From Arsukibacterium sp. (lineage in GTDB: Bacteria; Pseudomonadota; Gammaproteobacteria; Enterobacterales; Alteromonadaceae), in the NCBI RefSeq assembly GCF_018402695.1, contig NZ_JAGYIM010000009.1, forward strand, positions 62,001-126,000: DNA of 64,000 bases. The letters run 5' to 3'. The notes under the pieces are model-generated. The model saw only the letters and a program-made list of their open reading frames with translations, was not told the DNA's origin and did no database searches. Positions 51,790 through 61,709 of the stretch are shown here, one piece after another. The stretch's first letter is position 1. Each line of letters starts with the position of its first letter. Made by a program: the position numbers and the translations under genes.

Positions 51790-52812
51790 ATGAGCCTGTT
51801 AATTGCGTTCGCAGTTTTATCTATCGCGGTATCGTTTATTTGCTCCATTCTGGAAGCCGCCCTGCTTTCCATCACTCCCAGTTATATTGCCCAGCAAAAA
51901 CTTCAGAATCCTAAACTTTATAACAAGCTGAAGGGCTTAAAAGAAAAAATAGACCAGCCGCTGGCGGCTATTTTAACCCTGAATACGGTAGCCCATACTG
52001 TTGGCGCTACCGGGGTTGGTGCCCAGGTTACGCTGGTGTTTGGTGACGGCTATCTGGGTATTGCTTCGGCGGTAATGACTCTGCTTATTTTAGTGCTGTC
52101 TGAGATCATTCCAAAAACTATTGGTGCCCGCTACTGGCCTGCCCTGGCGCCGCTATTGCCGGTAACGCTTAATATTATGATTACGGTGCTGCGGCCCTTT
52201 ATCTGGCTGTCAGATCAGATAATGAAATTATTTGGTGGTGGCAGCCACGAGCACGACCTGCGTCAGGAAATTAAGGCGCTTACTGTGCTGGGCCGGGAAA
52301 TGAATAAACTCGATGAGGATGAACAACGGGTTATTGCTAATATTCTTGACCTGCACGACATTAAAGTACGCGATATTATGACCCCGCGCACTGTCTGCGA
52401 AAGTGCCAGCCCGGACGAGCCGCTTGAGCAGTTTGCCGAACGGGTTAAAATTGGTCAGTTTTCACGCTACCCGGTAATAGATAAAGATGAATCGCCGCTG
52501 GGCATCGTGTTTCGCTACGATATGCTGAATATCACTGAGCAGCAGGTAGTGGCTGATTTAATGAAGCCGGTAAAAGTGATATCAGACAAAATGAGTGCCG
52601 AACACCTGATGACCCAGCTAATGCATGAACGCCAGCATATGTGTCTGGTGTACGACGAATACGGCACCTGGCTGGGGTTAGTCACCATGGAAGATGTGAT
52701 TGAAACCATTATTGGCCAGCCGATAATGGACGAAACCGATGACATTCCCAATATGCGTCGCTTCGCCAAAAGACGCTGGGAACACCGCCTGAAAAACCTG
52801 TCGGATGATTAA
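51790..52812 (+). CDS. CNNM/DUF21 membrane protein with CBS pair
   Basis: A 340-residue inner-membrane protein of the CNNM/CorB type, linked to magnesium or cobalt transport. The DUF21 transmembrane domain covers about 1-175 (start MSLLIAFAVLSIAVSF; LVLSEIIPKTIGARYWP near 100), and a CBS pair covers about 190-320 (VRDIMTPRTV; YDEYGTWLGLVTMEDVIETI). The C-terminal CorC_HlyC domain of longer homologues is absent. It has its own short leader. Transported ion not provable from sequence. Confidence 0.88.
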   Translation: MSLLIAFAVLSIAVSFICSILEAALLSITPSYIAQQKLQNPKLYNKLKGLKEKIDQPLAAILTLNTVAHTVGATGVGAQVTLVFGDGYLGIASAVMTLLILVLSEIIPKTIGARYWPALAPLLPVTLNIMITVLRPFIWLSDQIMKLFGGGSHEHDLRQEIKALTVLGREMNKLDEDEQRVIANILDLHDIKVRDIMTPRTVCESASPDEPLEQFAERVKIGQFSRYPVIDKDESPLGIVFRYDMLNITEQQVVADLMKPVKVISDKMSAEHLMTQLMHERQHMCLVYDEYGTWLGLVTMEDVIETIIGQPIMDETDDIPNMRRFAKRRWEHRLKNLSDD

Positions 52813-52822
52813 ATAATCGTTG

Positions 52823-53959
52823 TTACTGCGCCGGCAGCTTTAAAAAATAAGCGGGCTGGCGCGGATTATTCAACAATACAAAGCCATCCAGTGCCTTTAC
52901 ATACGCAAAGCGGCCAAAGGTACCGTGCCGCACCTGTGGCCCTGGATCATCTGCAATTGGAATGCCCAGCCAGCTTAAGCTGGCTAAATCAAATTTGTAT
53001 AACTTGCCATCGCCCGGCCAGGCGTAAAAGTGGCCATCCTTACTGTTGTACGTTAAGCCCGGCGCCGGAAACTTTTCGATAAACTGAGCATCACCCTTTA
53101 ACGGTATCGCTGTCCGCCGATAGCCCGTTGCTGCCGTTAAATCATAGAGTATTTGTTTTTTCTGACCAATTATCAGCATCTTGCGGCTATCCGGGTCAAT
53201 TGCCGCATTAACGCCAAGCCCTAAACCTCCTTTACCGTTAAGCTTTTTATAAATACCACCCTCGGCGTGATATTGATAACTGTATAATGCAGACCTGTCA
53301 TGTAAAAACACCAAACCGGTTTTACTATCATAAGCAGCGACCACGCCAAAAGCCCCCCGCGGGATGTCGCCACTTGCCGTATCTTTGTGCCAACGGTTGG
53401 CATCAGGGTCAAATAGCCAGGTATTGGGGTCTGCGCCACCAGCATGCCGACCCGCCAACGCACCGGAAAACGCCCACAGCACCCCTTCATTACTGATAAA
53501 CGCCAGACCATCATAAGTATGACGGGAGTTTGGCTGGCTGCCGTCAAACGGCGCCAGTTCAGTCAGTCTTGGTGTGGTATCCGGAGCCGCCGGTTGTGCC
53601 GGCTCTGTCAACCGGTGCAGCTCGCCGCTGATAGCATCCAGCTGGTATACCTCGTTGCCATAATAATCATTATGACCACCGCCCCAAATATACAACCGGC
53701 CAGTGCTTTCATCTAAATCACCACCGCCCCAGGCAAATACCACGTTATGACAATACTGCTGGAATGGATAATCGTATAAATCATTTGCAGGGCAATGCTC
53801 AGTAAGCACGGTGCCATCAATTGGCTGCCAGCCAGGGGCATAGTGTTGCGCGCTTTCTGAATGACTGTTGGTTAAATTGTCAGCCTCAGGCTGGCCAAAT
53901 AACAACGCCACGGCTAATAACGCCAGACCAGTACTCGCGCTAAAAATCAGGTCAGACAT
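52823..53959 (-). CDS. exported kelch/galactose-oxidase-like beta-propeller protein
   Basis: 378 residues from ATG 53959, which has a perfect AGGAGGTG site 9 bp upstream. A frame starting 96 bp earlier has no support. The N-terminus MSDLIFSASTGLALLAVALLF is a signal or anchor. The rest shows kelch-like blades (LYIWGGGHNDYYGNEVYQL; AFSGALAGRHAGG; PGLTYNSKDGHFYAWPGDG). No copper-radical motif of true galactose oxidase was recognised. Probably a periplasmic or surface propeller of unknown ligand. Converges on the CNNM gene. Confidence 0.8.
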   Translation of the reverse strand: MSDLIFSASTGLALLAVALLFGQPEADNLTNSHSESAQHYAPGWQPIDGTVLTEHCPANDLYDYPFQQYCHNVVFAWGGGDLDESTGRLYIWGGGHNDYYGNEVYQLDAISGELHRLTEPAQPAAPDTTPRLTELAPFDGSQPNSRHTYDGLAFISNEGVLWAFSGALAGRHAGGADPNTWLFDPDANRWHKDTASGDIPRGAFGVVAAYDSKTGLVFLHDRSALYSYQYHAEGGIYKKLNGKGGLGLGVNAAIDPDSRKMLIIGQKKQILYDLTAATGYRRTAIPLKGDAQFIEKFPAPGLTYNSKDGHFYAWPGDGKLYKFDLASLSWLGIPIADDPGPQVRHGTFGRFAYVKALDGFVLLNNPRQPAYFLKLPAQ

Positions 53960-54083
53960 TTTTATTGGCACCTCCTGCGCCTGAAAACCACTACATTGCT
54001 GGCCATAACTGTAGCACAAGAGAATAACCTGAAACTGAACGGCAACAAGCTGCAAATGCAGCCTGTTATGCCTTTAGATACCA

Positions 54084-55829
54084 TTACTGTTTTAACGGCG
54101 CTTGCAAGGCCTCTGTCATGCCATTGATGTCACCCGCCTTTAAACCAATTTCTGATAACAATGAATCAAGGATCGGCGCTTGTGCCCGGTACCGCAGCGC
54201 GCTGTTCACTACCTGATCAGCCAGGGAGCCATTGCCTGCGTCTGCAGCGCCGGCCTCTGCGCTGTTGCCTCCGCCCTGCGCGCCCATGCCATTTACCTGC
54301 AAAATCTTAATGTCGCTGATTTGCTCCATTGGCTTGACACTTTGCGCAATAATTTCCGGTAGTTGCTGGATTAGCGCCAGGCGGATCTGCATCGCAATCT
54401 GGTCTACCGACAGCATATTAGCAGCAGCGTTAATGGCTTTTTTACCTTCAGCATCCACTTCATAACTACGTGCTTTGGCATCAGCCAGTAACAGCTCTGC
54501 ATCGGCCTGACCTTTTGCCGTCAACCGCTCTTTGTCTGCCTGGCCTTGTGCCGCCACTCGCATAGCCTCAGCCTGATCTTCCGCAGCCTTTTTCTCAGCT
54601 TCAGCAGCGACAACCAACTGAATAGCTTCTTTCTCTGCCAGCTGCCGTGCCATAATCAGATCAACCTGTTTTGCCCGCTCGGCCTGCTCAGTCTGGCGCA
54701 CGGTGACAACACCTTCCTCCTGTTTCACTGCCAGGGCCCGGGCTTTGTCTGCTTCTGCTTTTGCTTCCGATTCTGCGCGTGACTTCTCAGCCACGGCAAT
54801 CGACTTATCCTGTGATGCCAGCTCTACCGCTTTTTGCCGTTCTATTTCTGCCTGTTCAACTGCTCGCTGTTTGGCGATATCCATTTCCCGCACGGCCCGG
54901 TCTTTCTGGATATTTTCGTTGTCGATATCGCGCTCAGACATAATCCGCTTTAAGTCGATTTCACGTTGCGAGGCTATTTGCGCTTCTTCTGCTTCGCGCT
55001 TTTTTTCAGCCTGCTCGCGGGCAATTTCTGCCATTTGCGACGCCCGGCGAATAGACACTTCACGCTCCTGCTCTAAGCGAGCATATTCCTCTTCCCGTGA
55101 AATGTTAAGCTTCGCCCGTTCCGCTTCCAGATTTTTCGTTTTAATCGCTAAATCTGTCTCTTGTTCAATATCGTTACGGATTTTGCGGCGAGATTCTATC
55201 GCCTGTGTCAATTTGGTTAAGCCTTCAGCGTCAAAGGCATTTTGCGGATTAAAGTGTTCAAATGCCGTCTGATCCAGACCGGTTAGTGATACCGACTCCA
55301 GTTCCAAACCATTTTTCAGCAGATCTTCCGACACCACATGCTGTACTTTCTGCACAAAGTCGACCCGTTTTTCATGCAGCTCTTCCATTGCCATTTCTGC
55401 AGCAACCGAGCGTAACGCATCGACAAACTTACCTTCAACCAGCTCTTTTAGTTCGGTCGGATTCATGGTTTTTAAGCCCAGCGTTTGCGCAGCATTAGCA
55501 ATCGCATCTACTGTTGGTTTAACCCTGACATAAAATTCAGCCGTAACGTCCGCCCGCATCCTGTCGCGGGTGATCAGGGCCTGTTCGTTAGCCCGGCGCA
55601 CTTCCAGGCGTAGGGTATTCATATTCACCGGAATAATTTCATGTAACACCGGCAGCACAATGGCACCGCCGTTCATAATAACTTTTTCGCCACGAAAACC
55701 GGTACGGACGAACGAAATTTCCTTCGTTGCCCTTTTGTATAGTCGTGCCAGAATCATCCCCAGCACCAATAATGCTACCAGTGCCACACCAGCGATAATT
55801 AAAATATCAATCAAATTCATTGCCAACAT
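54084..55829 (-). CDS. yqiK: flotillin-like membrane protein YqiK
   Basis: Flotillins organise membrane microdomains and respond to envelope stress. The 581-residue protein has one N-terminal membrane helix (about 6-28), an SPFH/band 7 domain (about 35-200, with VRTGFRGEKVIMNGGAIVLP), a long charged coiled coil (about 220-460) rich in Ala/Glu/Lys, and a C-terminal flotillin tail ending PILDSLLSEIGL. E. coli YqiK (553 residues) matches throughout. Last gene of a four-gene operon with YqiJ and PspA. AGGAG precedes the ATG. Confidence 0.95.
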   Translation of the reverse strand: MLAMNLIDILIIAGVALVALLVLGMILARLYKRATKEISFVRTGFRGEKVIMNGGAIVLPVLHEIIPVNMNTLRLEVRRANEQALITRDRMRADVTAEFYVRVKPTVDAIANAAQTLGLKTMNPTELKELVEGKFVDALRSVAAEMAMEELHEKRVDFVQKVQHVVSEDLLKNGLELESVSLTGLDQTAFEHFNPQNAFDAEGLTKLTQAIESRRKIRNDIEQETDLAIKTKNLEAERAKLNISREEEYARLEQEREVSIRRASQMAEIAREQAEKKREAEEAQIASQREIDLKRIMSERDIDNENIQKDRAVREMDIAKQRAVEQAEIERQKAVELASQDKSIAVAEKSRAESEAKAEADKARALAVKQEEGVVTVRQTEQAERAKQVDLIMARQLAEKEAIQLVVAAEAEKKAAEDQAEAMRVAAQGQADKERLTAKGQADAELLLADAKARSYEVDAEGKKAINAAANMLSVDQIAMQIRLALIQQLPEIIAQSVKPMEQISDIKILQVNGMGAQGGGNSAEAGAADAGNGSLADQVVNSALRYRAQAPILDSLLSEIGLKAGDINGMTEALQAPLKQ

Positions 55830-55864
55830 TTACTGCTCCTTTTGAAAAATGTCTTGCCGTTTTA

Positions 55865-56548
55865 TTAAGACCGGTTTGGGTCCTGATCTGACAAATGAGG
55901 ATTGGAATTCCTGATCCCCTTATAAACTGCACCCTGGCGGGATAGCAGTAAAACTTCTGTGCCCTGCTCAAACTCGTCACCTTCAGTATCAGGCTCCAGT
56001 TGCAGATAGTGGCTATAACCATGCTGATCTTTTACCCTGGCTTCTGCCGGATACTGGCTGCGGGCGGTACCCAGGGTAATCACGGCAATCCGGCCCAGCA
56101 GGCTATCGCCGGTGACAGCAGTGGTTTCATCCCGCGGCATAATAGCCTGCAAAATGCCGCCACCCAGCCTTACGACAGGCAAGCTCAATAGAAACACCAC
56201 CGGAACAGCCAGCCAGCCCGGCGCCAGACTACCGGTCAGTGTCGCCAGCAGCCCCTGTAGTAATAAACCAGCTAAACCGAAGCTCAGTAAAAAGATTACC
56301 AGCAACATCAGAATTGGCACTTCGCCAATCCGCAACCAGCCAAGAAAACGACTAAGCGCCGAATCAGCCTCGAATGCGCCAACTTCGGCATGGGGGCTTA
56401 ATTCTGACTCTGGTAACAGGCTTTCCAATGCTGATGACATGCCAGCACCGAACAGTGCTGCGACCCCCTCCAGCACCGCAATCATTAACATCAGCACCAG
56501 GGCAATACTGAATACCAGATTCTCACTGGCCAGTGCCAGACTTAACAT
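55865..56548 (-). CDS. yqiJ: YqiJ-family inner-membrane OB-fold protein
   Basis: A 227-residue membrane protein with about three hydrophobic helices (residues 8-35, 75-100, 105-130) and a C-terminal OB/NfeD-like fold (about 150-212, GRIAVITLGTARSQYPAEA). YqiJ pairs with YqiK flotillin in E. coli, and NfeD-type proteins commonly partner SPFH proteins. Its start shares one base with the end of the PspA-like gene, and it lies 35 bp before yqiK. Confidence 0.88.
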   Translation of the reverse strand: MLSLALASENLVFSIALVLMLMIAVLEGVAALFGAGMSSALESLLPESELSPHAEVGAFEADSALSRFLGWLRIGEVPILMLLVIFLLSFGLAGLLLQGLLATLTGSLAPGWLAVPVVFLLSLPVVRLGGGILQAIMPRDETTAVTGDSLLGRIAVITLGTARSQYPAEARVKDQHGYSHYLQLEPDTEGDEFEQGTEVLLLSRQGAVYKGIRNSNPHLSDQDPNRS

Positions 56549-57219
56549 CAGCTTTTACCAGCCTTAAGTGCCGCCAGTCGTTCTGCCACCCGGTTTTTAC
56601 GCGCCAACTCTTCCAGCTCTGCCAGCTTACCTGCGTTGGCAAGGCCGGTATCCCGTCCGGCTATGCCCGAGGCTTTTTCCAGCACCCGGCCAAAAGCATC
56701 GCTTGCCCGCTCTGCTTTATTGGTGGCATTGTCAGCGCTATTGCCACCCGCCACCGTAGTACTGGCTTTTGAGGCCTGAGCTTGTATAAAGGCCGTCAGT
56801 TCGGCTTTCATTTCCCGCTTTTTCGCCTGCAATGCCTGAATAAAGCCCTCCAGTTCCTTTTCACGATTAGCACAATCGCTGATAGACGCTTCCAGCACCG
56901 GAATTCGGGCTTCAATGTCCATTTGTTGGGCAATGCCGGCTTCCGCTAAATCATCACGGCCATTAGCCACAGCAACATCCAGCTGGCCCGTCAGCAATTC
57001 ATAGCGACTGTTTTCTTCCATTAACTTTTTACTGGCCAGATGCTTTTGGGCAACTTGCTGCCCCAATTCTGTTCGGGTATCCGCAATTGCCGCATCCAGC
57101 TCACGAATGGCTTGCTCCATTACGGCCTCGGGTGCGCTGCTTTCGACAGCATCGACCAATGCATTAACACTGCCGCTGACTAACCGGGCAACCCGGCGGG
57201 TAATACTTTCGCTCATCAC
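56548..57219 (-). CDS. PspA/IM30-family phage-shock protein
   Basis: A 223-residue, largely helical coiled-coil protein. The N-terminal MMSESITRRVARLVSGSVNALVDAVE and EQAIRELDAAIADTR are the PspA-like membrane-binding part; a long hairpin follows at about 40-150. PspA/IM30 proteins form ESCRT-III-like polymers that repair membranes. It lacks the pspBC neighbours of E. coli and sits with flotillin instead, a known alternative arrangement. It overlaps the upstream gene by 4 bp. Confidence 0.88.
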   Translation of the reverse strand: MMSESITRRVARLVSGSVNALVDAVESSAPEAVMEQAIRELDAAIADTRTELGQQVAQKHLASKKLMEENSRYELLTGQLDVAVANGRDDLAEAGIAQQMDIEARIPVLEASISDCANREKELEGFIQALQAKKREMKAELTAFIQAQASKASTTVAGGNSADNATNKAERASDAFGRVLEKASGIAGRDTGLANAGKLAELEELARKNRVAERLAALKAGKS

Positions 57220-57722
57220 TGCTCTCCTTGTATTGCCATTCTGTGGTCATTTATTAACGTTGCCAGGGCATATAAACCCTGTTGCAAGTCATTGTCTTCC
57301 TCCTTGCCCTGCGTAATGGCAAGTGGTAATAACAATTCATTTATCCGGTAAATTTTCTGCAGCACACTTTGCTCTGTTTGCTGCATTTCCCGCACGTTCA
57401 GCTGCGGGCAACGTGCCGCCATAGTTTGTAGCGTGGCCAGTAAATCAGGTAATGCATCCAGCACACGCAATACGGGTTCGGCCTGCTGATTAAGTTGCTG
57501 CTGGCGAATTAATACCTGACGTTTCATTTGCCCCAGCCATTCCTGCATTTGCGCCAGGTTATGGCCATAGTCGGGGTAACTGGCATGTTTGCGCCGGGTT
57601 TCCGCCAGTAGTGCCCGCAATTTATCTGACGGGGTATGGGCACCATCATATTCCAGCGTGCTGATAAATTCGGCATCTTCAATGCTTATCCGGGCGCTGA
57701 AAGGTACCGTTTTGCTGCTCAT
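57216..57722 (-). CDS. uncharacterised protein of the PspA-flotillin operon, ribbon-helix-helix-like N-terminus
   Basis: A 168-residue protein not recognised as a named family. The first 45 residues (SARISIEDAEFISTLEYDG, then SDKLRALLAETRR) have the strand-helix-helix pattern of ribbon-helix-helix DNA binders. The remainder is helical with Leu/Gln heptads, like a coiled-coil adaptor. It is the first gene of the operon, with GGGAG before the ATG, and overlaps the PspA gene by 4 bp. It could be the operon's own regulator or a PspA partner; both are inference. Confidence 0.75.
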   Translation of the reverse strand: MSSKTVPFSARISIEDAEFISTLEYDGAHTPSDKLRALLAETRRKHASYPDYGHNLAQMQEWLGQMKRQVLIRQQQLNQQAEPVLRVLDALPDLLATLQTMAARCPQLNVREMQQTEQSVLQKIYRINELLLPLAITQGKEEDNDLQQGLYALATLINDHRMAIQGEQ

Positions 57723-57765
57723 TGTGCACTCCCTGTCATCGTTTAGCCGTGTTCACATAGCAAAG

Positions 57766-57793
57766 ATTGTATTCAAATGAATTCAAAAGTAAA
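57766..57793 (-). promoter_or_regulatory. promoter of the PspA-flotillin operon with direct repeats
   Basis: Minus strand TTTACT (57793-57788), 16 bp, TACAAT (57771-57766). Two copies of TTTGAAT, 10 bp apart (57787-57781 and 57777-57771), fill the spacer and touch the -10. One helical turn between copies suits a dimeric or tetrameric repressor. Confidence 0.6.
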
Positions 57794-57842
57794 CAATTAA
57801 AATGTTTATATTGATAAAAAATTAACTCATTTGCTCTAAAAA

Positions 57843-57871
57843 CAAAAAAGCCAACCCGAAGGTTAGCTTTT
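57843..57871 (-). terminator. rho-independent terminator beyond the pckA remnant
   Basis: Minus strand AAAAGC-T-AACC-TTCG-GGTT-G-GCTTTTTTG. A 10-bp stem with one mismatch, a stable TTCG loop and a T run. It probably served the ancestral pckA. Confidence 0.75.
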
Positions 57872-57889
57872 GTTAACAACTTTTGTTGG

Positions 57890-57990
57890 TTACAGTTGCG
57901 GTCCTGCAGCCACTAACGCCTTGCCCGTTGCGTTATCGGTAAACTTGGCGAAGTGATCAACAAAGCGTTTCGCCAGATCTCTCGTTTTAA
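57890..57990 (-). pseudogene. duplicated 3' end of pckA
   Basis: The minus strand encodes [20 protein letters not shown] then [10 protein letters not shown] and a stop. This is the last 30 or so residues of the intact PckA at 59897 with only a few changes. No start codon or ribosome site precedes it; homology fades near 57990. It lies downstream of the chemoreceptor gene, so the chemoreceptor is bracketed by two pckA 3' ends that differ in their terminators. Confidence 0.85.
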
Positions 57991-58020
57991 ACCTAAACCA
58001 GAACATAAGCAGGGCTTGAA

Positions 58021-58043
58021 CGAAAAGGCCGCAACCGCGGCCT
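58021..58043 (-). terminator. rho-independent terminator after the chemoreceptor gene
   Basis: Minus strand AGGCCGC-GGTT-GCGGCCT-TTTCG. A 7-bp GC-rich stem and a short T run, 20 bp past the stop codon. Confidence 0.75.
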
Positions 58044-58062
58044 GTTTTTTCTGTAGAAAACG

Positions 58063-59682
58063 CTACACCTTGAATTTACTCACCAATTCGTTCAGCTGCA
58101 CTGCCAGGCGGGTTAGTTCACTTGCGCTGGCACTGGTCTGACTGGAGCCATCGGCCGTTTGTGAGGCTAAATCACTAATAGTCACAATATTACGGTCAAT
58201 TTCCCGCGCCACTTTAGATTGTTCTTCCGCCGCACCAGCGATAACATGGTTCTGATCGCTGATTGCCGAAATATTCTCGGCAATCAGCTCCAAGGCATCT
58301 GCCGCAGATTTTGCCACGCTCTGTGCGTTATCAGCATTACCGCTGATCAACTGCATGGCGTCCACTGCTTCTTTGGCTGAAGATTGTACTTGCTGGATCA
58401 TTTGCTCTATTTCACCAGTAGAAGTTTGCGTGCGATATGCCAGACTACGCACTTCGTCTGCTACCACGGCGAAGCCACGTCCTGCTTCACCAGCCCGGGC
58501 TGCTTCAATAGCGGCATTTAACGCCAGCAAGTTAGTTTGATCAGCTACACTGCGGATAACTTCCAACACCTGGTTAATTGACGAAACTTTTTCTGCCAGG
58601 GTATTAATCACCTGAGTACTCTGACGCACTTCGGCATTCATTTTTTCAATAACTTTGCTGGTTTGTACTACTTTCTGCGTACCATCTCTGGCCAAGCCTG
58701 CTGACTGTGAGGATGCCTCCGAGGTTTTTAACGCCGTACCCGCTACTTCATCCACTGCCGAGCTCATTTCAGTAATGGCAGTTGCCGCTTGTTGTACTTC
58801 ATCATTTTGAAGCATTAACGCTTTAGCGGACTCATCGGTTACCACATTGAGCTCTTCTGCAGCTGACGCCAATTGATTTGATGAACTGGCAATATGGCCA
58901 ATGGCATCCCGCAGCTTTTGCTGCATTTGCTCCAGGGCCTGTGCTAACTCAGTTAGCTCATCACTGCCTTCAACACTGACTTGCTGCGTAAGGTCACCAT
59001 CAGCAATATAGCGGGCCGATACTACCGAACGTGCCAGTGGCTGGCTGATGCTGCGGGAGATTATGATTGAAATGATTATGGCAATGGCTACTGCTATTAC
59101 AATTAATACAATTATCGCCATTTTTGCGGAGCTGAAGGTGGCAATAGATGAAGCCCTGGCATCCTCTGCAGCGCGCTGATTAATATCTTCGAGTTGTATT
59201 AACAACTGTGCTATCTCATTTGCTACCGGATTCATCTGATCCAGTAAATCCTGGGCAGCACCCAGCTCCTCTTTTTGTAACAGCTCTAAGGCTTGATCCT
59301 GCAACTCAAAGTATTGCTGTCTTGCGGCAAGATACTTATTAAAGATAATCCGTTCCTGTGGGTCAAAAATAGTCGCTTCATAAGGCTCTTCAACACTCTT
59401 AATGTCATCCCTTATTTTCTTGATAGTATTAAAAGTTTCAGTTTCCTGTTTAATGTCAATCGAGAGCAATAACCTCAATGTCAGTGCCCTGTTCCGGTTG
59501 ATATTAGTACCAAGACTGCCAATGCCCGACAAGCCGGAGACAACTGTAGTTTCTACAAAGTTGGCTTGTTCTCTTACCGAAGATATACTTTGTAGGCTAA
59601 ACAAGCCAGTTAGAGCCAACAGCAGCGCTAAAGCACCAAAGGCTACCAGTAATCGTTTCTGAATGGTTATAGACCGCAACAT
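58063..59682 (-). CDS. methyl-accepting chemotaxis protein
   Basis: A 539-residue chemoreceptor with an N-terminal helix (about 10-30), a periplasmic four-helix-bundle-type sensor (about 35-185), a second helix (about 188-210, rich in Ile/Val), HAMP (about 211-265) and the signalling coiled coil. The hairpin tip [20 protein letters not shown] and [19 protein letters not shown] are intact. No C-terminal pentapeptide for CheR tethering. The ligand is unknown. The gene is wedged between pckA and a pckA 3' remnant, so it looks like an insertion. Confidence 0.95.
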   Translation of the reverse strand: MLRSITIQKRLLVAFGALALLLALTGLFSLQSISSVREQANFVETTVVSGLSGIGSLGTNINRNRALTLRLLLSIDIKQETETFNTIKKIRDDIKSVEEPYEATIFDPQERIIFNKYLAARQQYFELQDQALELLQKEELGAAQDLLDQMNPVANEIAQLLIQLEDINQRAAEDARASSIATFSSAKMAIIVLIVIAVAIAIIISIIISRSISQPLARSVVSARYIADGDLTQQVSVEGSDELTELAQALEQMQQKLRDAIGHIASSSNQLASAAEELNVVTDESAKALMLQNDEVQQAATAITEMSSAVDEVAGTALKTSEASSQSAGLARDGTQKVVQTSKVIEKMNAEVRQSTQVINTLAEKVSSINQVLEVIRSVADQTNLLALNAAIEAARAGEAGRGFAVVADEVRSLAYRTQTSTGEIEQMIQQVQSSAKEAVDAMQLISGNADNAQSVAKSAADALELIAENISAISDQNHVIAGAAEEQSKVAREIDRNIVTISDLASQTADGSSQTSASASELTRLAVQLNELVSKFKV

Positions 59683-59850
59683 TGGTTACCCTTGACTGTT
59701 TGATTATTATTATTCAACGACCGCCACTTTACTTAAACAACAGGAAATGTCTTACTAAACAACATCTAGCGACAGCACCGCTAACTACCTTAGTAGGGTA
59801 TCTATATTGTTGCCAGTAATAGTTACTACTATTTTTTGCCAGAGCCGAAA

Positions 59851-59874
59851 TAAAAAAGGCCGCACATGGCGGCC
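59851..59874 (-). terminator. rho-independent terminator after pckA
   Basis: Minus strand GGCCGC-CATGT-GCGGCC followed by TTTTTTA, about 20 bp after the stop. Different in sequence from the terminator after the pckA remnant. Confidence 0.85.
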
Positions 59875-59896
59875 CGTCTTTATAATATCAGTACAA

Positions 59897-61495
59897 TTAC
59901 ACTTGCGGCCCTGCGGCCACTAACGCCTTACCCTCAGCGTTATCGGTAAACTTGGCAAAGTTATCGACAAAGCGTTTCGCCAGATCTTTCGCTTTAACTT
60001 CCCATTCTGCCGCATTGCTGTACGTTGCGCGCGGATCCAGAATACCGTCTTCCACATCGTGCAAATGCTTTGGCATAGCCAGATTAAAGTACGGTAATTG
60101 CACAAACTCGGCGTTTTCAATGCTGCCATCTAGAATTGCATCAATAATAGCCCGGGTGGCTTTAATAGAAATACGCTTGCCCGTACCATTCCAGCCGGTA
60201 TTGACCAGATAAGCTTCAGCACCAGCTGCGGCCATCCGCTTACCTAACACTTCAGCATATTGAGTCGGGTGCAGGCTTAAAAAGGCCGCACCAAAACAGC
60301 TGGAGAAGGTCGGAGTAGGCTCGGTAATTCCCCGCTCAGTACCGGCCAGCTTGGCAGTAAAGCCTGATAAGAAGTGATACTTAGCCTGTTCTTTCGTTAA
60401 CTTTGATACCGGCGGCAACACACCAAAGGCATCAGCTGTTAAGAAAATGACTTTCTTGGCATGGCCGGCTTTTGATACCGGGGTCACAATATTGTCGATA
60501 TGGTAGATCGGGTAAGACACCCGGGTATTCTCAGTTTTTGAACCGTCGTCAAAATCAATCGTGCCGTCATCCGCTACGCTAACATTTTCCAGCAGGGCAT
60601 CACGGCGAATAGCGTGGTAAATATCCGGTTCGTTTTCCTGCGACAAATTAATGGTCTTGGCGTAACAGCCACCTTCAAAGTTAAATACACCATCATCGTC
60701 CCAACCGTGCTCATCGTCGCCAATCAGCTGCCGCTTTGGATCGGTAGACAGGGTAGTTTTACCGGTGCCAGACAAGCCAAAGAAAACTGCAACATCACCG
60801 TCTTTACCGACGTTGGCCGAACAATGCATCGAGGCAATGCCTTTTAATGGTAAAAAGTAGTTCATCATTGAGAACATACCTTTTTTCATTTCGCCGCCAT
60901 ACCAGGTGCCGCCAATCAACTGTACCCGCTCAGTCAGGTTAAAGGCCACGAAATTTTCAGAGTTTAACCCCTGTTGTTGCCAGTTCGGGTTAGTGCACTT
61001 AGCACCGTTCATCACAATAAAATCTGGCTTATAGCTTTTCAGCTCTTCGTCGGTTGGCCGGATAAACATGTTTTTAACGAAATGGGCCTGCCAGGCTACT
61101 TCAGTGATAAAACGAACGGCCAGCCGGGTATCAGCATTGGCACCACAGTAGGTATCGACCACAAATAAACGTTTGCCTGATAACTGACGGGTAACCAGCG
61201 ACTTCAGCTCAGTCCATACTTCGGTGCTGATCGCTTTATTATCGTTTTTGCCTTGATCTGACCACCAGACGGTATCGCGGGTGGTGTCATCGCGCACGAT
61301 ATATTTATCTTTAGGGGAGCGGCCGGTAAAGATACCGGTATCAACCGAAACCGCGCCCAGCTTGGTCAGTTTGCCTTGTTCATAACCTTGCAGATCGCTG
61401 CGGGTTTCTTCCGCAAACAATAAGTCATATGATGGGTTATAAACGATTTCCGTGACATCTGTAATGCCGTATTGGCCCAGATCCAGATCGGACAT
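59897..61495 (-). CDS. pckA: phosphoenolpyruvate carboxykinase (ATP)
   Basis: Converts oxaloacetate and ATP to phosphoenolpyruvate, opening gluconeogenesis. The 532-residue protein has the substrate-binding [13 protein letters not shown] near residue 57, CSANVG near 225, the P-loop [11 protein letters not shown] near 240, and the metal site [10 protein letters not shown]. coli has 540 residues. The last 30 residues are duplicated 2 kb away. A 214-bp leader precedes it; no promoter was assigned with confidence. Confidence 0.97.
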   Translation of the reverse strand: MSDLDLGQYGITDVTEIVYNPSYDLLFAEETRSDLQGYEQGKLTKLGAVSVDTGIFTGRSPKDKYIVRDDTTRDTVWWSDQGKNDNKAISTEVWTELKSLVTRQLSGKRLFVVDTYCGANADTRLAVRFITEVAWQAHFVKNMFIRPTDEELKSYKPDFIVMNGAKCTNPNWQQQGLNSENFVAFNLTERVQLIGGTWYGGEMKKGMFSMMNYFLPLKGIASMHCSANVGKDGDVAVFFGLSGTGKTTLSTDPKRQLIGDDEHGWDDDGVFNFEGGCYAKTINLSQENEPDIYHAIRRDALLENVSVADDGTIDFDDGSKTENTRVSYPIYHIDNIVTPVSKAGHAKKVIFLTADAFGVLPPVSKLTKEQAKYHFLSGFTAKLAGTERGITEPTPTFSSCFGAAFLSLHPTQYAEVLGKRMAAAGAEAYLVNTGWNGTGKRISIKATRAIIDAILDGSIENAEFVQLPYFNLAMPKHLHDVEDGILDPRATYSNAAEWEVKAKDLAKRFVDNFAKFTDNAEGKALVAAGPQV

Positions 61496-61709
61496 GATGT
61501 AACTCCTAAGGGTACTGTAGGTAAGGGTGCAGTCTCTAGCGGACTTATTAATTATGTTATTTTTTGGGCAACTGCCTGGTTTTTGCGCAAAAAATACCCG
61601 TGCATCTTAGCGTTTTCAGCAGAAAAAAGATAGTTGAGATTAGCGTTAAAACCGCAGAAAACCGCGTGTTACATGGCCTATAGCAAAGTTATGCAAAATA
61701 AATGGCTGC

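Noticed and set aside
53960-54083. Pho box before the kelch-like gene
   Set aside because: No pair of CTGTCAT-like repeats at 11-bp spacing was found, so it was not joined to the Pho locus.
54703-55272. 189-codon open frame antisense to the flotillin gene
   Set aside because: Its Ser/Ala/Arg/Cys-rich product is the mirror of a coiled-coil coding strand rich in GAA, GCA and AAA codons. No start signals.
59683-59850. Flagellar sigma28 promoter before the chemoreceptor gene
   Set aside because: A TAAAGT-like string occurs, but no GCCGATAA-like -10 at the right spacing.
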